DNA of 64,000 nt from Desulfotignum sp. (GTDB lineage: Bacteria > Desulfobacterota > Desulfobacteria > Desulfobacterales > Desulfobacteraceae): the NCBI GenBank assembly GCA_011390635.1, contig JAABSA010000012.1, positions 30,999 through 94,998 on the forward strand, given 5' to 3'. The notes below the pieces were generated by a model. The model worked only from the letters and a program-made list of their open reading frames with translations, made no database searches and was not told where the DNA came from. This document shows, one piece after another, positions 15,448 to 24,203 of the stretch. A program made the position numbers and the translations under genes. The first letter of the stretch is position 1; each line of letters opens with the position of its first letter.

Positions 15448-15514
15448 AACGGGTTGATCCTGATACGGCAGGTTGGCAGTATACATATTTACGCAGGAGG
15501 CGCAGCAGCTGAAA

Positions 15515-16036
15515 ATGAATCTCAAAAAATCCATCAGAAGTATTCCGGACTGGCCTATACCGGGTGTCGTCTTCAGGGATTTGACCACCCTGATGCAGGA
15601 CCCCGAAGCATTTACCTATTCCTGTGATATGCTTTTTGAGCGTTACAGGAACAAAGGCATTGATAAAATAGTGGGCATTGATGCCAGGGGATTTGTTTTC
15701 GGGGGGGTGCTGGCCTATAAACTGGGCATCGGATTTGTGCCGGTCAGAAAAAGCGGGAAACTGCCCGGTCTGACCATCAAGAAAAGCTATGATTTGGAGT
15801 ATGGTACAGACACCCTGGAAATCCATGAAGATGCCATCAGTCCTGGAGAAAAGGTGGTGATTGTGGATGATCTGATTGCCACAGGCGGAACGGTTGGCGC
15901 CACAGTAAAACTGGTAAGACAACTGGGGGCCAATCTTGTTGAGTGCGCCTTTGTTGTGGAACTGCCCGACCTGAAGGGCAGAGAACAGATATCGGACTGT
16001 CCGGTGTTCTCCATGGTTTCGTTTGAAGGGGAATAA
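15515..16036 (+). CDS. apt: Adenine phosphoribosyltransferase
   Basis: 173 residues, typical Apt length. N-terminal IRSIPDWPIPGVVFRDLTTLM, the adenine-binding GIDARGFVFGG, KSGKLPG, and the PRPP loop VVIVDDLIATGGT identify it. It converts adenine plus PRPP to AMP in the cytoplasm. AGGAGG ends 14 nt before the ATG, which is long; an in-frame CTG at 15509 would give 8 nt, so the true start could be CTG or the spacing unusual. It lies downstream of a SAM hydrolase. Confidence 0.93.
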   Translation: MNLKKSIRSIPDWPIPGVVFRDLTTLMQDPEAFTYSCDMLFERYRNKGIDKIVGIDARGFVFGGVLAYKLGIGFVPVRKSGKLPGLTIKKSYDLEYGTDTLEIHEDAISPGEKVVIVDDLIATGGTVGATVKLVRQLGANLVECAFVVELPDLKGREQISDCPVFSMVSFEGE

Positions 16037-16066
16037 TCCCAAATCTGTCAGCAGAGGAGGAGTATA

Positions 16067-16603
16067 ATGCAAGTGATTGATATGCCAAAACAAGGGCAGT
16101 CTGCCCAAAAGACCTGTCAGAACGAAAATATCCATCATACCAGGTGCCTGCCCACAGTGAATTGCATTATTCTGCTGGTATTTTTTGCCGTGATAGCAGG
16201 CTGTGCGGGATCCTATGGAAAACTTGTTTCAAATCCGGTTATCATGGATCAGTATCAGACCGGCACCTTGTCAGATGATTACCAGTTTTACTACAGCGGC
16301 AGGGAGGGTCTGCCCTATGCTGTGGTGGGCATAGACAAAACATACCAGTTCAATGCCCGGCTCTGGTTCAAAATTGATTCCATGGACCAGGTATACAAGA
16401 AAATCAGTAACCTGAGTGATCTTCATCCCGATGCCTCCAGAATGCGGGCTGCAGATATTCTGGATCACAACGGAAAAAGGATCGGTGTGTGGTTTTCCTA
16501 CTATTACTACACACCGGTGCGGATCAATTCGGAAACCGGTGTGGTGGAAATCTTTAACCCCTATGATCCCAATGAGGATGACCGGGGTTGGTTTATACGC
16601 TAG
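16067..16603 (+). CDS. Putative lipoprotein of unknown function
   Basis: 178 residues with GAGGAGGAG just before the ATG. A long charged N-region is followed by a hydrophobic stretch ending in a lipobox (FAVIAGC, Cys near 46), predicting lipidation at a membrane. The mature part is rich in aromatic residues (DYQFYYSGREGLPYAVVGI, WFSYYYYTPV) and ends NPYDPNEDDRGWFIR. I do not know the function. It follows apt by 30 bp on the same strand. Confidence 0.7.
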   Translation: MQVIDMPKQGQSAQKTCQNENIHHTRCLPTVNCIILLVFFAVIAGCAGSYGKLVSNPVIMDQYQTGTLSDDYQFYYSGREGLPYAVVGIDKTYQFNARLWFKIDSMDQVYKKISNLSDLHPDASRMRAADILDHNGKRIGVWFSYYYYTPVRINSETGVVEIFNPYDPNEDDRGWFIR

Positions 16604-16646
16604 ATTTTTGTCAAGAAGGTTCCCGGTCATGGGCCCCAACAAGATT

Positions 16647-17654
16647 TCAGGGCATGGCCTTTTCCAGTTTCTGGGTATGAAAGCCTCTGATGAAGACATC
16701 ATTCACAAAAAAAACAGGGGTTGAGTTGATTCCCAGTGCCTGGGCCGCGTTGCGTTCCTGCCGCACAGTGGTCCCGTATGTTTGTGTCAGATATGCCAGG
16801 GCAGATGCCGGATCCTGTCCCCATTTTTGTCCAAGTTCAGGAAATGCTTCCATATACTGCACCAGAATATCCAGTGGCTCTGGTGCTGGTTGCAATTGGG
16901 TATAGGCAAAATCAACAATGTCAAACACCTTGAACTGCCGGTGATGGGCATCTGCCATGACCATGCAGGCTGTTTCTGCGGCCGGGTTCAGGGGGAAACT
17001 GGATAATCTGAAGGTTTTGAGCCGGTCCTGGTTGAGTTTGACAAATTCCCACCCTTTGCGGCAGTGGGGGCAGAAAGGATCTGACACTGCAATTATTTTA
17101 TGGATGCCGGGGCCGGTGAAAATTTCTTTGCCAAAATCAGGCGGCAGATCCCGGATATCCACATGCTGCAGCTGGTTCACTGCGGCCTGCATCAGGTTGG
17201 TGCCCGATGCCAGATCATGCACCGCACTGATCTGCAGGGTCCCGGTTTTGTCCACAATCAGGGTGATGACCTCTTCCACAGCACCTGTAACCGGTGCATG
17301 CAGCTCTATTTTGACTGCGAAAAAAGCCATTCCCAGGATGGTAACAGCAATTTTTTCATCAATGTGCACCAGATCCGGACCAAACCCTTTGTACCGGTCA
17401 TCTTTGGCGCCCCGGGTGGCCCGGATCCGATGGGCAATGCTTGCTTTAAGTCCTGCTTCATCAAGTTCAGTATGCAACACAGCGTCTTGTTTGCCGGTCT
17501 GCTCCAGGGACTGCTTGTCAGGGGTGTCTGCCGTTGCCGGACAGAGCGATCCTGCCTTGATACAGACCAGAAACACAATCAAAAAAGACATAAACCTCAA
17601 TGGGCGGCTGTATGGTGAAAACAAGCCGGTAGTTGTCAGGGTACAGGCAATCAT
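16647..17654 (-). CDS. DsbC/DsbG-like periplasmic thiol:disulfide interchange protein
   Basis: 335 residues. AAGGAAC precedes the start, and an N-terminal hydrophobic segment (about 20-42) acts as signal peptide or anchor. The thioredoxin-like domain holds the redox site DPFCPHCRKGWEF (CPHC) and the cis-Pro loop NSTPVFFVNDVFIRG near the C-terminus. The N-terminal half (about 50-190) would correspond to a dimerisation-like region. It lies 50 bp downstream of two DUF4139-like genes and is likely co-transcribed with them. Confidence 0.82.
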   Translation of the reverse strand: MIACTLTTTGLFSPYSRPLRFMSFLIVFLVCIKAGSLCPATADTPDKQSLEQTGKQDAVLHTELDEAGLKASIAHRIRATRGAKDDRYKGFGPDLVHIDEKIAVTILGMAFFAVKIELHAPVTGAVEEVITLIVDKTGTLQISAVHDLASGTNLMQAAVNQLQHVDIRDLPPDFGKEIFTGPGIHKIIAVSDPFCPHCRKGWEFVKLNQDRLKTFRLSSFPLNPAAETACMVMADAHHRQFKVFDIVDFAYTQLQPAPEPLDILVQYMEAFPELGQKWGQDPASALAYLTQTYGTTVRQERNAAQALGINSTPVFFVNDVFIRGFHTQKLEKAMP

Positions 17655-17704
17655 AGGTTCCTTTTTACAATAAAGGTGGTTTACAGGCAGGTTACGGTTA
17701 CAGC

Positions 17705-18940
17705 TCAGTTACCGGGTGCAACCCGGTTATACCCGGCAAATGTGCCGGTAAATATGTTTAAAACCCTATAGGTCAGATCTATGGTCTTTTTTTCTTTTGC
17801 ACCAAGGTGGATGTCGAACACAAGGGTCTGGTGGTCTGTCTGGGTATAGGCATGTCCCATGTCTACAGGCTCCCAATGGCCATCTATCCTGTCTGTGAGG
17901 GTCAGTATCACCGGTGCGGATGTGGTGTTTTCCAGGATAAACCGGTCTGTGATTTTTTCATCAAATACCTGGATGTCTCCTTTTTCATTGCGACGGATCT
18001 GTGTCTGTTCGCTGTGTATCCTGCGTTTGAAGACCAAAATATCCCGGCTGTTGCCGATTTTTAAAAACGCTGTGTCTCCATCCGGCACAAACGGCACCAT
18101 GTCTTCTCCTGAAAATATGGTGCCTGCCCCTTCATTTTCCTGGAATATCCTGGCTTTTCCCGGGAGCAGATCAAATCCCAGTCCTGATTCACTGCTGTTT
18201 TTTATTTTGTATCCCGTGGGAATGCCCGGGGCATCAGGGTGGTTTTCAGGATCACCCGGCATGGTTTTTTCATCCCAGTCATAGGTTTTGGTTATGGGCA
18301 GATTTTTTTGTTCAAGAAAAAGAACCTGCCGGGTTTCCAGATGCTGTAAGTCTGTCTTGAAAACCGTGCCCGGGGCGAGCCAGAATGCGGCATTTGCAAA
18401 AGTTTCCCCTGAAAAATTGCGCAGGATGAGGCGGGCATCCAGATCCAGGGTTTTTTCCTTTGCATCTGCCAGGGCTGTATAGGTGATCAGGTCGTCCAGT
18501 CCGGCCAGCAGGTAGGAGATCACAACCGGCTGCTCTGTATCTGTTCTGCTGTAAATTTCCCATACCAGTGCGGATTCATTGGGAGGACGATCCACGGACA
18601 AAAGGGTTATATCATCGGGATCTGCCAGGGTATCCAAATAAATGGCATCAGGATCAATGTGCACATTCTGCCAGGAAAACGCAATCTTATTGATGCCCGC
18701 AGCCAGGGTGAGAACCCGTTCTTCCTGGACCAGTGCAGTGTTCCGGCCGGCCAGGCGGATGAAAACCTTGCCCTCCAGGGGCAGGGTTGCCACCTGGGTC
18801 CTGGCCACAGCGGTTTGGGGCAGGGCAGGGATGTACCCCAAGGCCATGATCAGGACGAGGTATAGAACCAGAAGCGCTTTCAGGGGCAACGCCTTTTGCA
18901 GGCCCGGCCTCAGGAGGATGGAACAGGTGACTGCTGCCAT
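17705..18940 (-). CDS. Exported DUF4139-like protein (paralogue 2)
   Basis: 411 residues. AAAGGAGACAG upstream supports ATG 18940, which overlaps the preceding gene by 31 nt. A signal peptide (about 15-47) precedes a beta-rich protein. Segments resembling the neighbouring paralogue include NKIAFSWQNVHIDPDAIYL, ISYLLAGL, ARLILRNFSGE, the C-terminal RFILENTTSAPVILTLTDR and KKTIDLTYRV. This is the pattern of DUF4139/MuiA-type envelope proteins, whose function is poorly known. Family assignment is by eye. Confidence 0.6.
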   Translation of the reverse strand: MAAVTCSILLRPGLQKALPLKALLVLYLVLIMALGYIPALPQTAVARTQVATLPLEGKVFIRLAGRNTALVQEERVLTLAAGINKIAFSWQNVHIDPDAIYLDTLADPDDITLLSVDRPPNESALVWEIYSRTDTEQPVVISYLLAGLDDLITYTALADAKEKTLDLDARLILRNFSGETFANAAFWLAPGTVFKTDLQHLETRQVLFLEQKNLPITKTYDWDEKTMPGDPENHPDAPGIPTGYKIKNSSESGLGFDLLPGKARIFQENEGAGTIFSGEDMVPFVPDGDTAFLKIGNSRDILVFKRRIHSEQTQIRRNEKGDIQVFDEKITDRFILENTTSAPVILTLTDRIDGHWEPVDMGHAYTQTDHQTLVFDIHLGAKEKKTIDLTYRVLNIFTGTFAGYNRVAPGN

Positions 18941-20298
18941 TTTCTGTCTCCTTTACGGGTGGTGATGGTATAGCTTATGGATGTTGTTGTGCCCGGAGCA
19001 AGGGTCACAAAGAATGTGAACCGGTTCTGATCGATTTTTTCAAACCGGCCCGGGCCGGTGATATCCGTGATGGTGAAATCAGGATCAGGCATATGGCGGG
19101 TGATTTCAACATCTGCCGGCAGATCCGAAGCGTTGGAGATATCCATGGCCATTGTCCGGACATCATCAAATCCGGACAGGTTGCCCTGATCATTAAATTG
19201 CAGATTGGTTTTGGCATATGTCAAAATTTTTGGTGCCACCTTTACCCGCGGGTCTGGTCCGAGGGTGAGGCGTGCCTGTTTTTCCACGGGGATATAATCT
19301 GCCGTGTCTTGCCCGGCAAAGATCATTCCTCCGTTTTGGTCGATGGCATGAAATACCTGGAACCTTCCGCCGGGAAGCGGAAATTTTCCCAGATCAGAGG
19401 CGGTATCGTTTGTAAAAGACAGCATCTGAACCGTCTGGGTGCCGAAACGCCGGTCATCAAACACAAAGATATGTGTAACGGGAACGGCAGGGGCATCAAA
19501 GGACACAAGCTGCCTGGACCAGCCATGGGCAATGGATTGTGTTCCCTCGATGGTGTACAGGAAATATTCCGACAGCTTGGTTTTTTCAATATTTTTTGGG
19601 GCCTCTGCCGGCATGGACTTTTGCATCGCCATTGCCGGTGCGGTTTCCAGCAGGACTTTTCCCCGGGCATATGCATCCTGGCCCTGGTCTGCAAAGCCAC
19701 CAATTTCGGGCCGGCCATGGGGATGGGGCTGTTCAGCCAGCTTTGCGATCCGGTCCAGCAGATGGATTTTTCCTATCACCAGTCGGGTTGTGGCATTGTC
19801 ATAATCCTCTCCTGACCGGTTTTGTAATCGGACATGTCCTGTAAGGCGGATATGGGATTTGTCCGGAGATAAAATTGCCGTATAATAAGATTCCCAGGAG
19901 ATACCTGCAGTGAAATAACTGATCTCAATGCCTGCCCTGCAGGGGGTTTGTGCATGTACGTGCCAGATGGCAAGGTTTTTTGTGTCAGGCGGGAACCGCA
20001 TCTGTTCAATGGTGACAGGGCCGGATGCATCCGTCACTGCAAGAACAAGGGAAGTGGGATCAATGCGGGTATTTGCCCATGAAAACCGGATCTGGTTCAT
20101 GCCTTTGTCAAGCGGAAGGATACGGCTGTCAGTGACCAGGGTCAGGTCTGCCGGATTGTAAATGGTGGTCTGGATTTTGCGGCTGGCAGACAGGACCATA
20201 AGATCGATCCCGGCCCGGGCCGGCAAAGCATATGCCAGGATGAGCACCAGCAGCACCAGATGTGTGCTGCATCTTTTTGCATGTTGCATGGCAAGCAT
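18910..20298 (-). CDS. Exported DUF4139-like protein (paralogue 1)
   Basis: About 462 residues from ATG 20298 (ATG 20289 is in frame and has better spacing from GCAGGAG). A signal peptide runs to about PARAGID. It shares the order of motifs with paralogue 2: NQIRFSWANTRIDPTSLVL, EISYFTAGISWESYYTAIL, VRLQNRSGEDYDNATTRLV, then TMAMDISNASDLPADVEITRHM and TTTSISYTIT near the end. The WES.Y.A.L and N..G.D...A.. motifs are typical of DUF4139 proteins. A role in the envelope is inferred from the signal peptide and the DsbC-like neighbour. Confidence 0.68.
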   Translation of the reverse strand: MLAMQHAKRCSTHLVLLVLILAYALPARAGIDLMVLSASRKIQTTIYNPADLTLVTDSRILPLDKGMNQIRFSWANTRIDPTSLVLAVTDASGPVTIEQMRFPPDTKNLAIWHVHAQTPCRAGIEISYFTAGISWESYYTAILSPDKSHIRLTGHVRLQNRSGEDYDNATTRLVIGKIHLLDRIAKLAEQPHPHGRPEIGGFADQGQDAYARGKVLLETAPAMAMQKSMPAEAPKNIEKTKLSEYFLYTIEGTQSIAHGWSRQLVSFDAPAVPVTHIFVFDDRRFGTQTVQMLSFTNDTASDLGKFPLPGGRFQVFHAIDQNGGMIFAGQDTADYIPVEKQARLTLGPDPRVKVAPKILTYAKTNLQFNDQGNLSGFDDVRTMAMDISNASDLPADVEITRHMPDPDFTITDITGPGRFEKIDQNRFTFFVTLAPGTTTSISYTITTRKGDRKWQQSPVPSS

Positions 20299-20714
20299 AT
20301 CTCCTGCAAAAAATTGTTTTGTATCACCATACCATGCCTGCTGTAAAAAACCAAAGGACAAATGATTCGCTGGATATTTGCCATAAGCACACCAGGTTTT
20401 CGATCGCTCTGTGCAACACTCTGCCCCAAGCCCCGCCCCTGGTGGTGTCCTGTGCCCGGCCCGAGATCTGCGGAGGCCTGTCTGCATAAGAACAATGATG
20501 AGCAACAACCCGCCCTACGGTTGAAAACCATCCCGGCATATTTTACCAGGCCCCCTCCGGCTCTGATGGTCCGTTCACAGGGCACCACCAGGGGCTCCCC
20601 ATAGAAGCGCACGCTGCTATAGCAAATATTCAGTGATTAGGTTTTGATTGCCCCGGCCGGGTCTGATATGGTACACAAAACTGTACAAAAATTATTTTTT
20701 TCAAGGAAACCCGT
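20299..20714. other. Divergent intergenic region before recC
   Basis: 416 bp without a credible gene; the overlapping frames here lack ribosome-binding sites and family resemblance. A plausible sigma-70 promoter for recC is TTGATT (20644-20649), 17 bp, TATGGT (20667-20672). A 5-bp inverted pair GTACA/TGTAC follows at about 20671-20686. Confidence 0.4.
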
Positions 20715-23700
20715 TTGCTGAATCTGGTCAAAAGCAATCGAATGGAAGTGCTCATGGAGGCCCTGGCAGCACTTTTGGCCCGGGGACCGGATGATCCGTT
20801 CACCCCTGAATGGATCGGGGTCCAGTCCCGGGGAATGAAACAATGGATTAGTCTGCGCCTGGCCGATATTCTGGGCATCAGTGCCAATGTAAAATTTGTA
20901 TTTCCCAGAGAAATTATCCAGCAGTTTTTGGACCGGAACCAGGGCATCAGTGATATACCAATCCTTAATGAAGATATCTTGATCTGGTCTGTGATGGCCC
21001 AGCTTGACACTGATCCGGGCGCATCTCCTCTAAAAGATGTGACTGCCTATTTTTCACAGGACATCTCAGGAAAAAAACAGATCCAGCTGGCATCCAGAAT
21101 CGCTTCAATACTGGATGACTACCAGGTGTACCGCCCTGAAATGCTCCTGGGCTGGGAAAAGAACGCCCCGCCAAAATATGCCCGAAACCCCGTGGAAAAA
21201 TGGCAGTCTTTTTTGTGGCGCAATGTTGTGGAAAACAATGACTGTCCTTCTTTGCCGGCGCAGATGGAATCACTGCTGGATGCGGCTGTACACAAAAAAC
21301 TGGCTGATCTGCCCCACCGCATCTGCCTGTTTGGTCTGTCAATGGTTCCGCCTTCCTTTACAGATCTTTTTTCAGCCCTGGACACGGATGTTTTTGTCTT
21401 TTTGCTCACCCCGTCCAACCAGTTCTTTTTTGATATTGCATCCCCGAAACAAATGGGGCGACTGGCCCTGGAAAATACGGCAGGCTCAGGTGCGGATCCA
21501 ATAGACGGCCATTATGAGATTGCCAATCCTTTGCTGGCATCTCTGGGACGATCCGGCAGACAGTTTCATGCCGGCCTGGAAGCATTGCACTACCTGGAAC
21601 CGTTTGAAGATTTGTTCATGGATCCGGCACCGCCCGGCGCTCCTGCCTGCATGCTGCATCAGCTGCAGTCGGATATACTGCACCTGGTTGACCGTGGAAA
21701 CGGCTGCGACCATAAGCCTGTGCCTGTTGCGTCCCATGACCGCTCCATCTGTATCCATGCCTGCCATTCCCCCATGCGCGAAGCCCAGGTGTTAAAAGAT
21801 CTGCTGCTGGATGAATTTGTTCAAAACCCGGATCTCGCCCCCCATGAAGTGGCGGTGATGATGCCTGATATCGAGACCTATGCACCGTATATTGAAGCGG
21901 TGTTTTCCCTGGAGTATCCAGTGCCTTTCAGTATTTCCGATCGGCGGCATAAAACAGAATCTCCCACTATCGGGGCTTTTGTAAAGATCCTGGACATGAA
22001 AGGCTCCCGGTTGGAGCAGTCCCGGGTATTGGATCTGCTGCTGTGTTCCGCCATTGCTGAAAAATTTGAGATATCCCAAAACGATATCCAGATTCTTGAA
22101 GATATGGTCAGCCGTGCCGGCATCCTCTGGGGAAAAGACAGGGAACACCGCCGGCAGGTTACGGGCAGGGGATTTCGGGAAAATACCTGGCAGTTTGGTT
22201 TGCAGCGCCTGTTCATGGGATATGCCCTGCCCGGAACCCAAGAAGTGCTGGTTAACGATGTGCTGCCCTGTCCGTTTTTTGAGGGACTTGACGCAGATGT
22301 TTTGGGGCGGTTTACCCATTTTTGCCATACCTTGTTTTATCACCTGGCAGAACTGGACGGCAAAAAAACAGTATCCCGCTGGGATACTGTTTTTACCAAT
22401 CTGATTCTTGCGATGATGGCACCGGCCGAATCCCGCCAGGCTGATATCCGGTTTTTGATCCAGGCATGTGAAGGTTTGTCCCGGGGGGCAGATGCAGCTG
22501 GATTCACCGGAGAATTGTCCTTTGAAGCAGTTTTGGATATGCTGACCACACGGCTGGACCAGACCATTGCCCAGGGCAGTTTTCTGGCGGGGGGCATCAC
22601 ATTCTGCAACCTTATGCCCATGCGCAGCATTCCGTTCAAGGTGGTGGCCCTCATGGGCATGGATGAGGCATCTTTTCCCCGAAAAATATTTGTCCCGGGA
22701 TTTGATCTTATATCTGCCTTTCCCTGTGCAGGGGATAAAAACATCAGGGATGAAGACCGGTATCTGTTTCTGGAAACCCTGTTGTCCGCCAGACAACGGC
22801 TGATCATTACCTATACCGGCATGGGCATCAAAGACAATTGTCCCATTCCGTGTTCCGGGGTAATCAGCGAGCTGGCTGATGTCATGGACCAGAGCTTTGC
22901 GTTTGCGCCCGGATATACATGGTGGTTTACCCATCCGCTGCATGGCTTCAGCCAGGCTTATTTTGATCCGAACTCTGACTTTTTTTCCTATTCCGCAGAC
23001 CAGTGCTGCATTGCCCGGTCCATGAATGCACCGGCCGGGGAAGGCGGCCAGACCAAAGCAGATCAGGAAAGTCAGGATCAGATCCGACAAGACCAGGTCC
23101 GTCAACATGCAGCCGGGCAATCTGCAACCGGGCAACCTGCGGCAGCAGAAATTTTGGCAGGGCAGTATCAGGCCGGGAACAATTCGAATACAGGAGAGAC
23201 TGATCCGGATTCTCCACCACAAAAAGATGGGGATACATCAGGTTCGGAGGGGGATGCCAAACCCATCACTCTTTGGGCGCTGCATCGGTTTTTCCGGCAT
23301 CCTCTGGAAATGTTCTGCAAAACAGCCCTGGATATGGAATTTGCCCTGGTGGAAGAACCGCTGCCGGACAGAGAACCGTTCCAGGCATCAGGCCTGACCC
23401 GGTACCACCTGGGATCCTGGTTTTTGCAAAAAGATCCCAATGGGACACAAGGATCCGGACAGGCATGGTATCCTTTGGTGCGGGCAGGGGGGCAACTGCC
23501 CCTGGGAAATCAGGGAAGACTGCAATGGCAGTCGGTTGTGGATACAGCCCTTCCCATAAAATCGCTGGCACAAAAGCACATGCCTGATATATCTCTGGAT
23601 CCGGTAACCGCTGATGTTGTCCTGGAAAACACACGAGTTTCAGGCCTTATTGCGGATCTGTTTGCCGAAGATGACAGCATTGTCCGGTGCGTGGCAGGGT

Positions 23701-24203
23701 TTGGCCGCATCAATGCCCCCCGGCTGCTGGTGAACTGGATCACCCACCTGGCCCTGACCTTGGCAATGCCGGACAGCCCGGTGGAAACCCGGCTCATCGG
23801 TCAGGATCCAACAGGCAGACAGGGCGTTGTTATCCACAAATTTGTGCCGGTGGGGGATCAGGCAGGACCGATTTTGTCCGACCTGGTTTCTGTGTATGAA
23901 AAAGGCCTGCAAAAGGCATGGGCGTTTTTTCCGAACACCTGTTTTCTGGTGGCAAAAACCCTGGCACAACATGGGTATGAGATCTCGGAATATACCCTGG
24001 GGCTGGTCCTGAAAACCGCCGAACCTGCATGGTTCAGCGCGTTTACCAAAACCGGAGAAAAAACTGACCGGTATGCGGCCGCCTGGTGTACCGGCCGGCC
24101 GGATCCGTTTGACAATGTGGACCAGCTGTCGGCATCAGGGATTGTACCAAACGCAGTGGTGGTATACCGGCCACTGCTGGGATATCTGGAGCCGCGCCCA
24201 TGA
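20715..24203 (+). CDS. recC: Exodeoxyribonuclease V subunit gamma (RecC)
   Basis: 1162 residues, close to the usual RecC size. The start is TTG with AAGGA 7 nt upstream. RecC hallmarks: LARGPDDPFTPEWIGVQSRGMKQWISLRLAD near the N-terminus, CLFGLSMVPPSFTDLFSAL, ICIHACHSPMREAQVLKDLLLDEF, GGITFCNLMPMRSIPFKVVALMGMDEASFPR and LWALHRFFRHPLEMF. RecC scaffolds the RecBCD nuclease-helicase and scans for Chi. A Gln/Ser/Gly-rich linker of about 80 residues (nt 23020-23265) interrupts the conserved sequence. It overlaps recB by 4 nt. No recD is nearby. Confidence 0.95.
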   Translation: MLNLVKSNRMEVLMEALAALLARGPDDPFTPEWIGVQSRGMKQWISLRLADILGISANVKFVFPREIIQQFLDRNQGISDIPILNEDILIWSVMAQLDTDPGASPLKDVTAYFSQDISGKKQIQLASRIASILDDYQVYRPEMLLGWEKNAPPKYARNPVEKWQSFLWRNVVENNDCPSLPAQMESLLDAAVHKKLADLPHRICLFGLSMVPPSFTDLFSALDTDVFVFLLTPSNQFFFDIASPKQMGRLALENTAGSGADPIDGHYEIANPLLASLGRSGRQFHAGLEALHYLEPFEDLFMDPAPPGAPACMLHQLQSDILHLVDRGNGCDHKPVPVASHDRSICIHACHSPMREAQVLKDLLLDEFVQNPDLAPHEVAVMMPDIETYAPYIEAVFSLEYPVPFSISDRRHKTESPTIGAFVKILDMKGSRLEQSRVLDLLLCSAIAEKFEISQNDIQILEDMVSRAGILWGKDREHRRQVTGRGFRENTWQFGLQRLFMGYALPGTQEVLVNDVLPCPFFEGLDADVLGRFTHFCHTLFYHLAELDGKKTVSRWDTVFTNLILAMMAPAESRQADIRFLIQACEGLSRGADAAGFTGELSFEAVLDMLTTRLDQTIAQGSFLAGGITFCNLMPMRSIPFKVVALMGMDEASFPRKIFVPGFDLISAFPCAGDKNIRDEDRYLFLETLLSARQRLIITYTGMGIKDNCPIPCSGVISELADVMDQSFAFAPGYTWWFTHPLHGFSQAYFDPNSDFFSYSADQCCIARSMNAPAGEGGQTKADQESQDQIRQDQVRQHAAGQSATGQPAAAEILAGQYQAGNNSNTGETDPDSPPQKDGDTSGSEGDAKPITLWALHRFFRHPLEMFCKTALDMEFALVEEPLPDREPFQASGLTRYHLGSWFLQKDPNGTQGSGQAWYPLVRAGGQLPLGNQGRLQWQSVVDTALPIKSLAQKHMPDISLDPVTADVVLENTRVSGLIADLFAEDDSIVRCVAGFGRINAPRLLVNWITHLALTLAMPDSPVETRLIGQDPTGRQGVVIHKFVPVGDQAGPILSDLVSVYEKGLQKAWAFFPNTCFLVAKTLAQHGYEISEYTLGLVLKTAEPAWFSAFTKTGEKTDRYAAAWCTGRPDPFDNVDQLSASGIVPNAVVVYRPLLGYLEPRP
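22364..22394 (+). terminator. Terminator-like hairpin inside the recC reading frame
   Basis: 14-bp perfect arms (AAAAACAGTATCCC and GGGATACTGTTTTT) with a 3-nt loop GCT lie within the coding sequence. The right arm ends in five T, as in an intrinsic terminator. It encodes KKTVSRWDTVF in frame. It may cause partial termination or attenuation within recC, or be chance. Confidence 0.5.

Noticed and set aside
15480..15500. Possible sigma-54 element near TTGGTGCCGGGCATTGT upstream of apt (about 15347-15363)
   Set aside because: It lacks the invariant GC of the -12 box and the TGGCA core, unlike the three accepted elements.
20142..20612. 156-codon minus-strand frame upstream of the first DUF4139-like gene
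   Set aside because: It overlaps the real gene in another frame. No signal or family motif, and the DUF4139-like frame has a ribosome-binding site and signal peptide.
21792..23222. 476-codon minus-strand open frame within recC
   Set aside because: Antisense shadow; recC is complete and well conserved on the plus strand.
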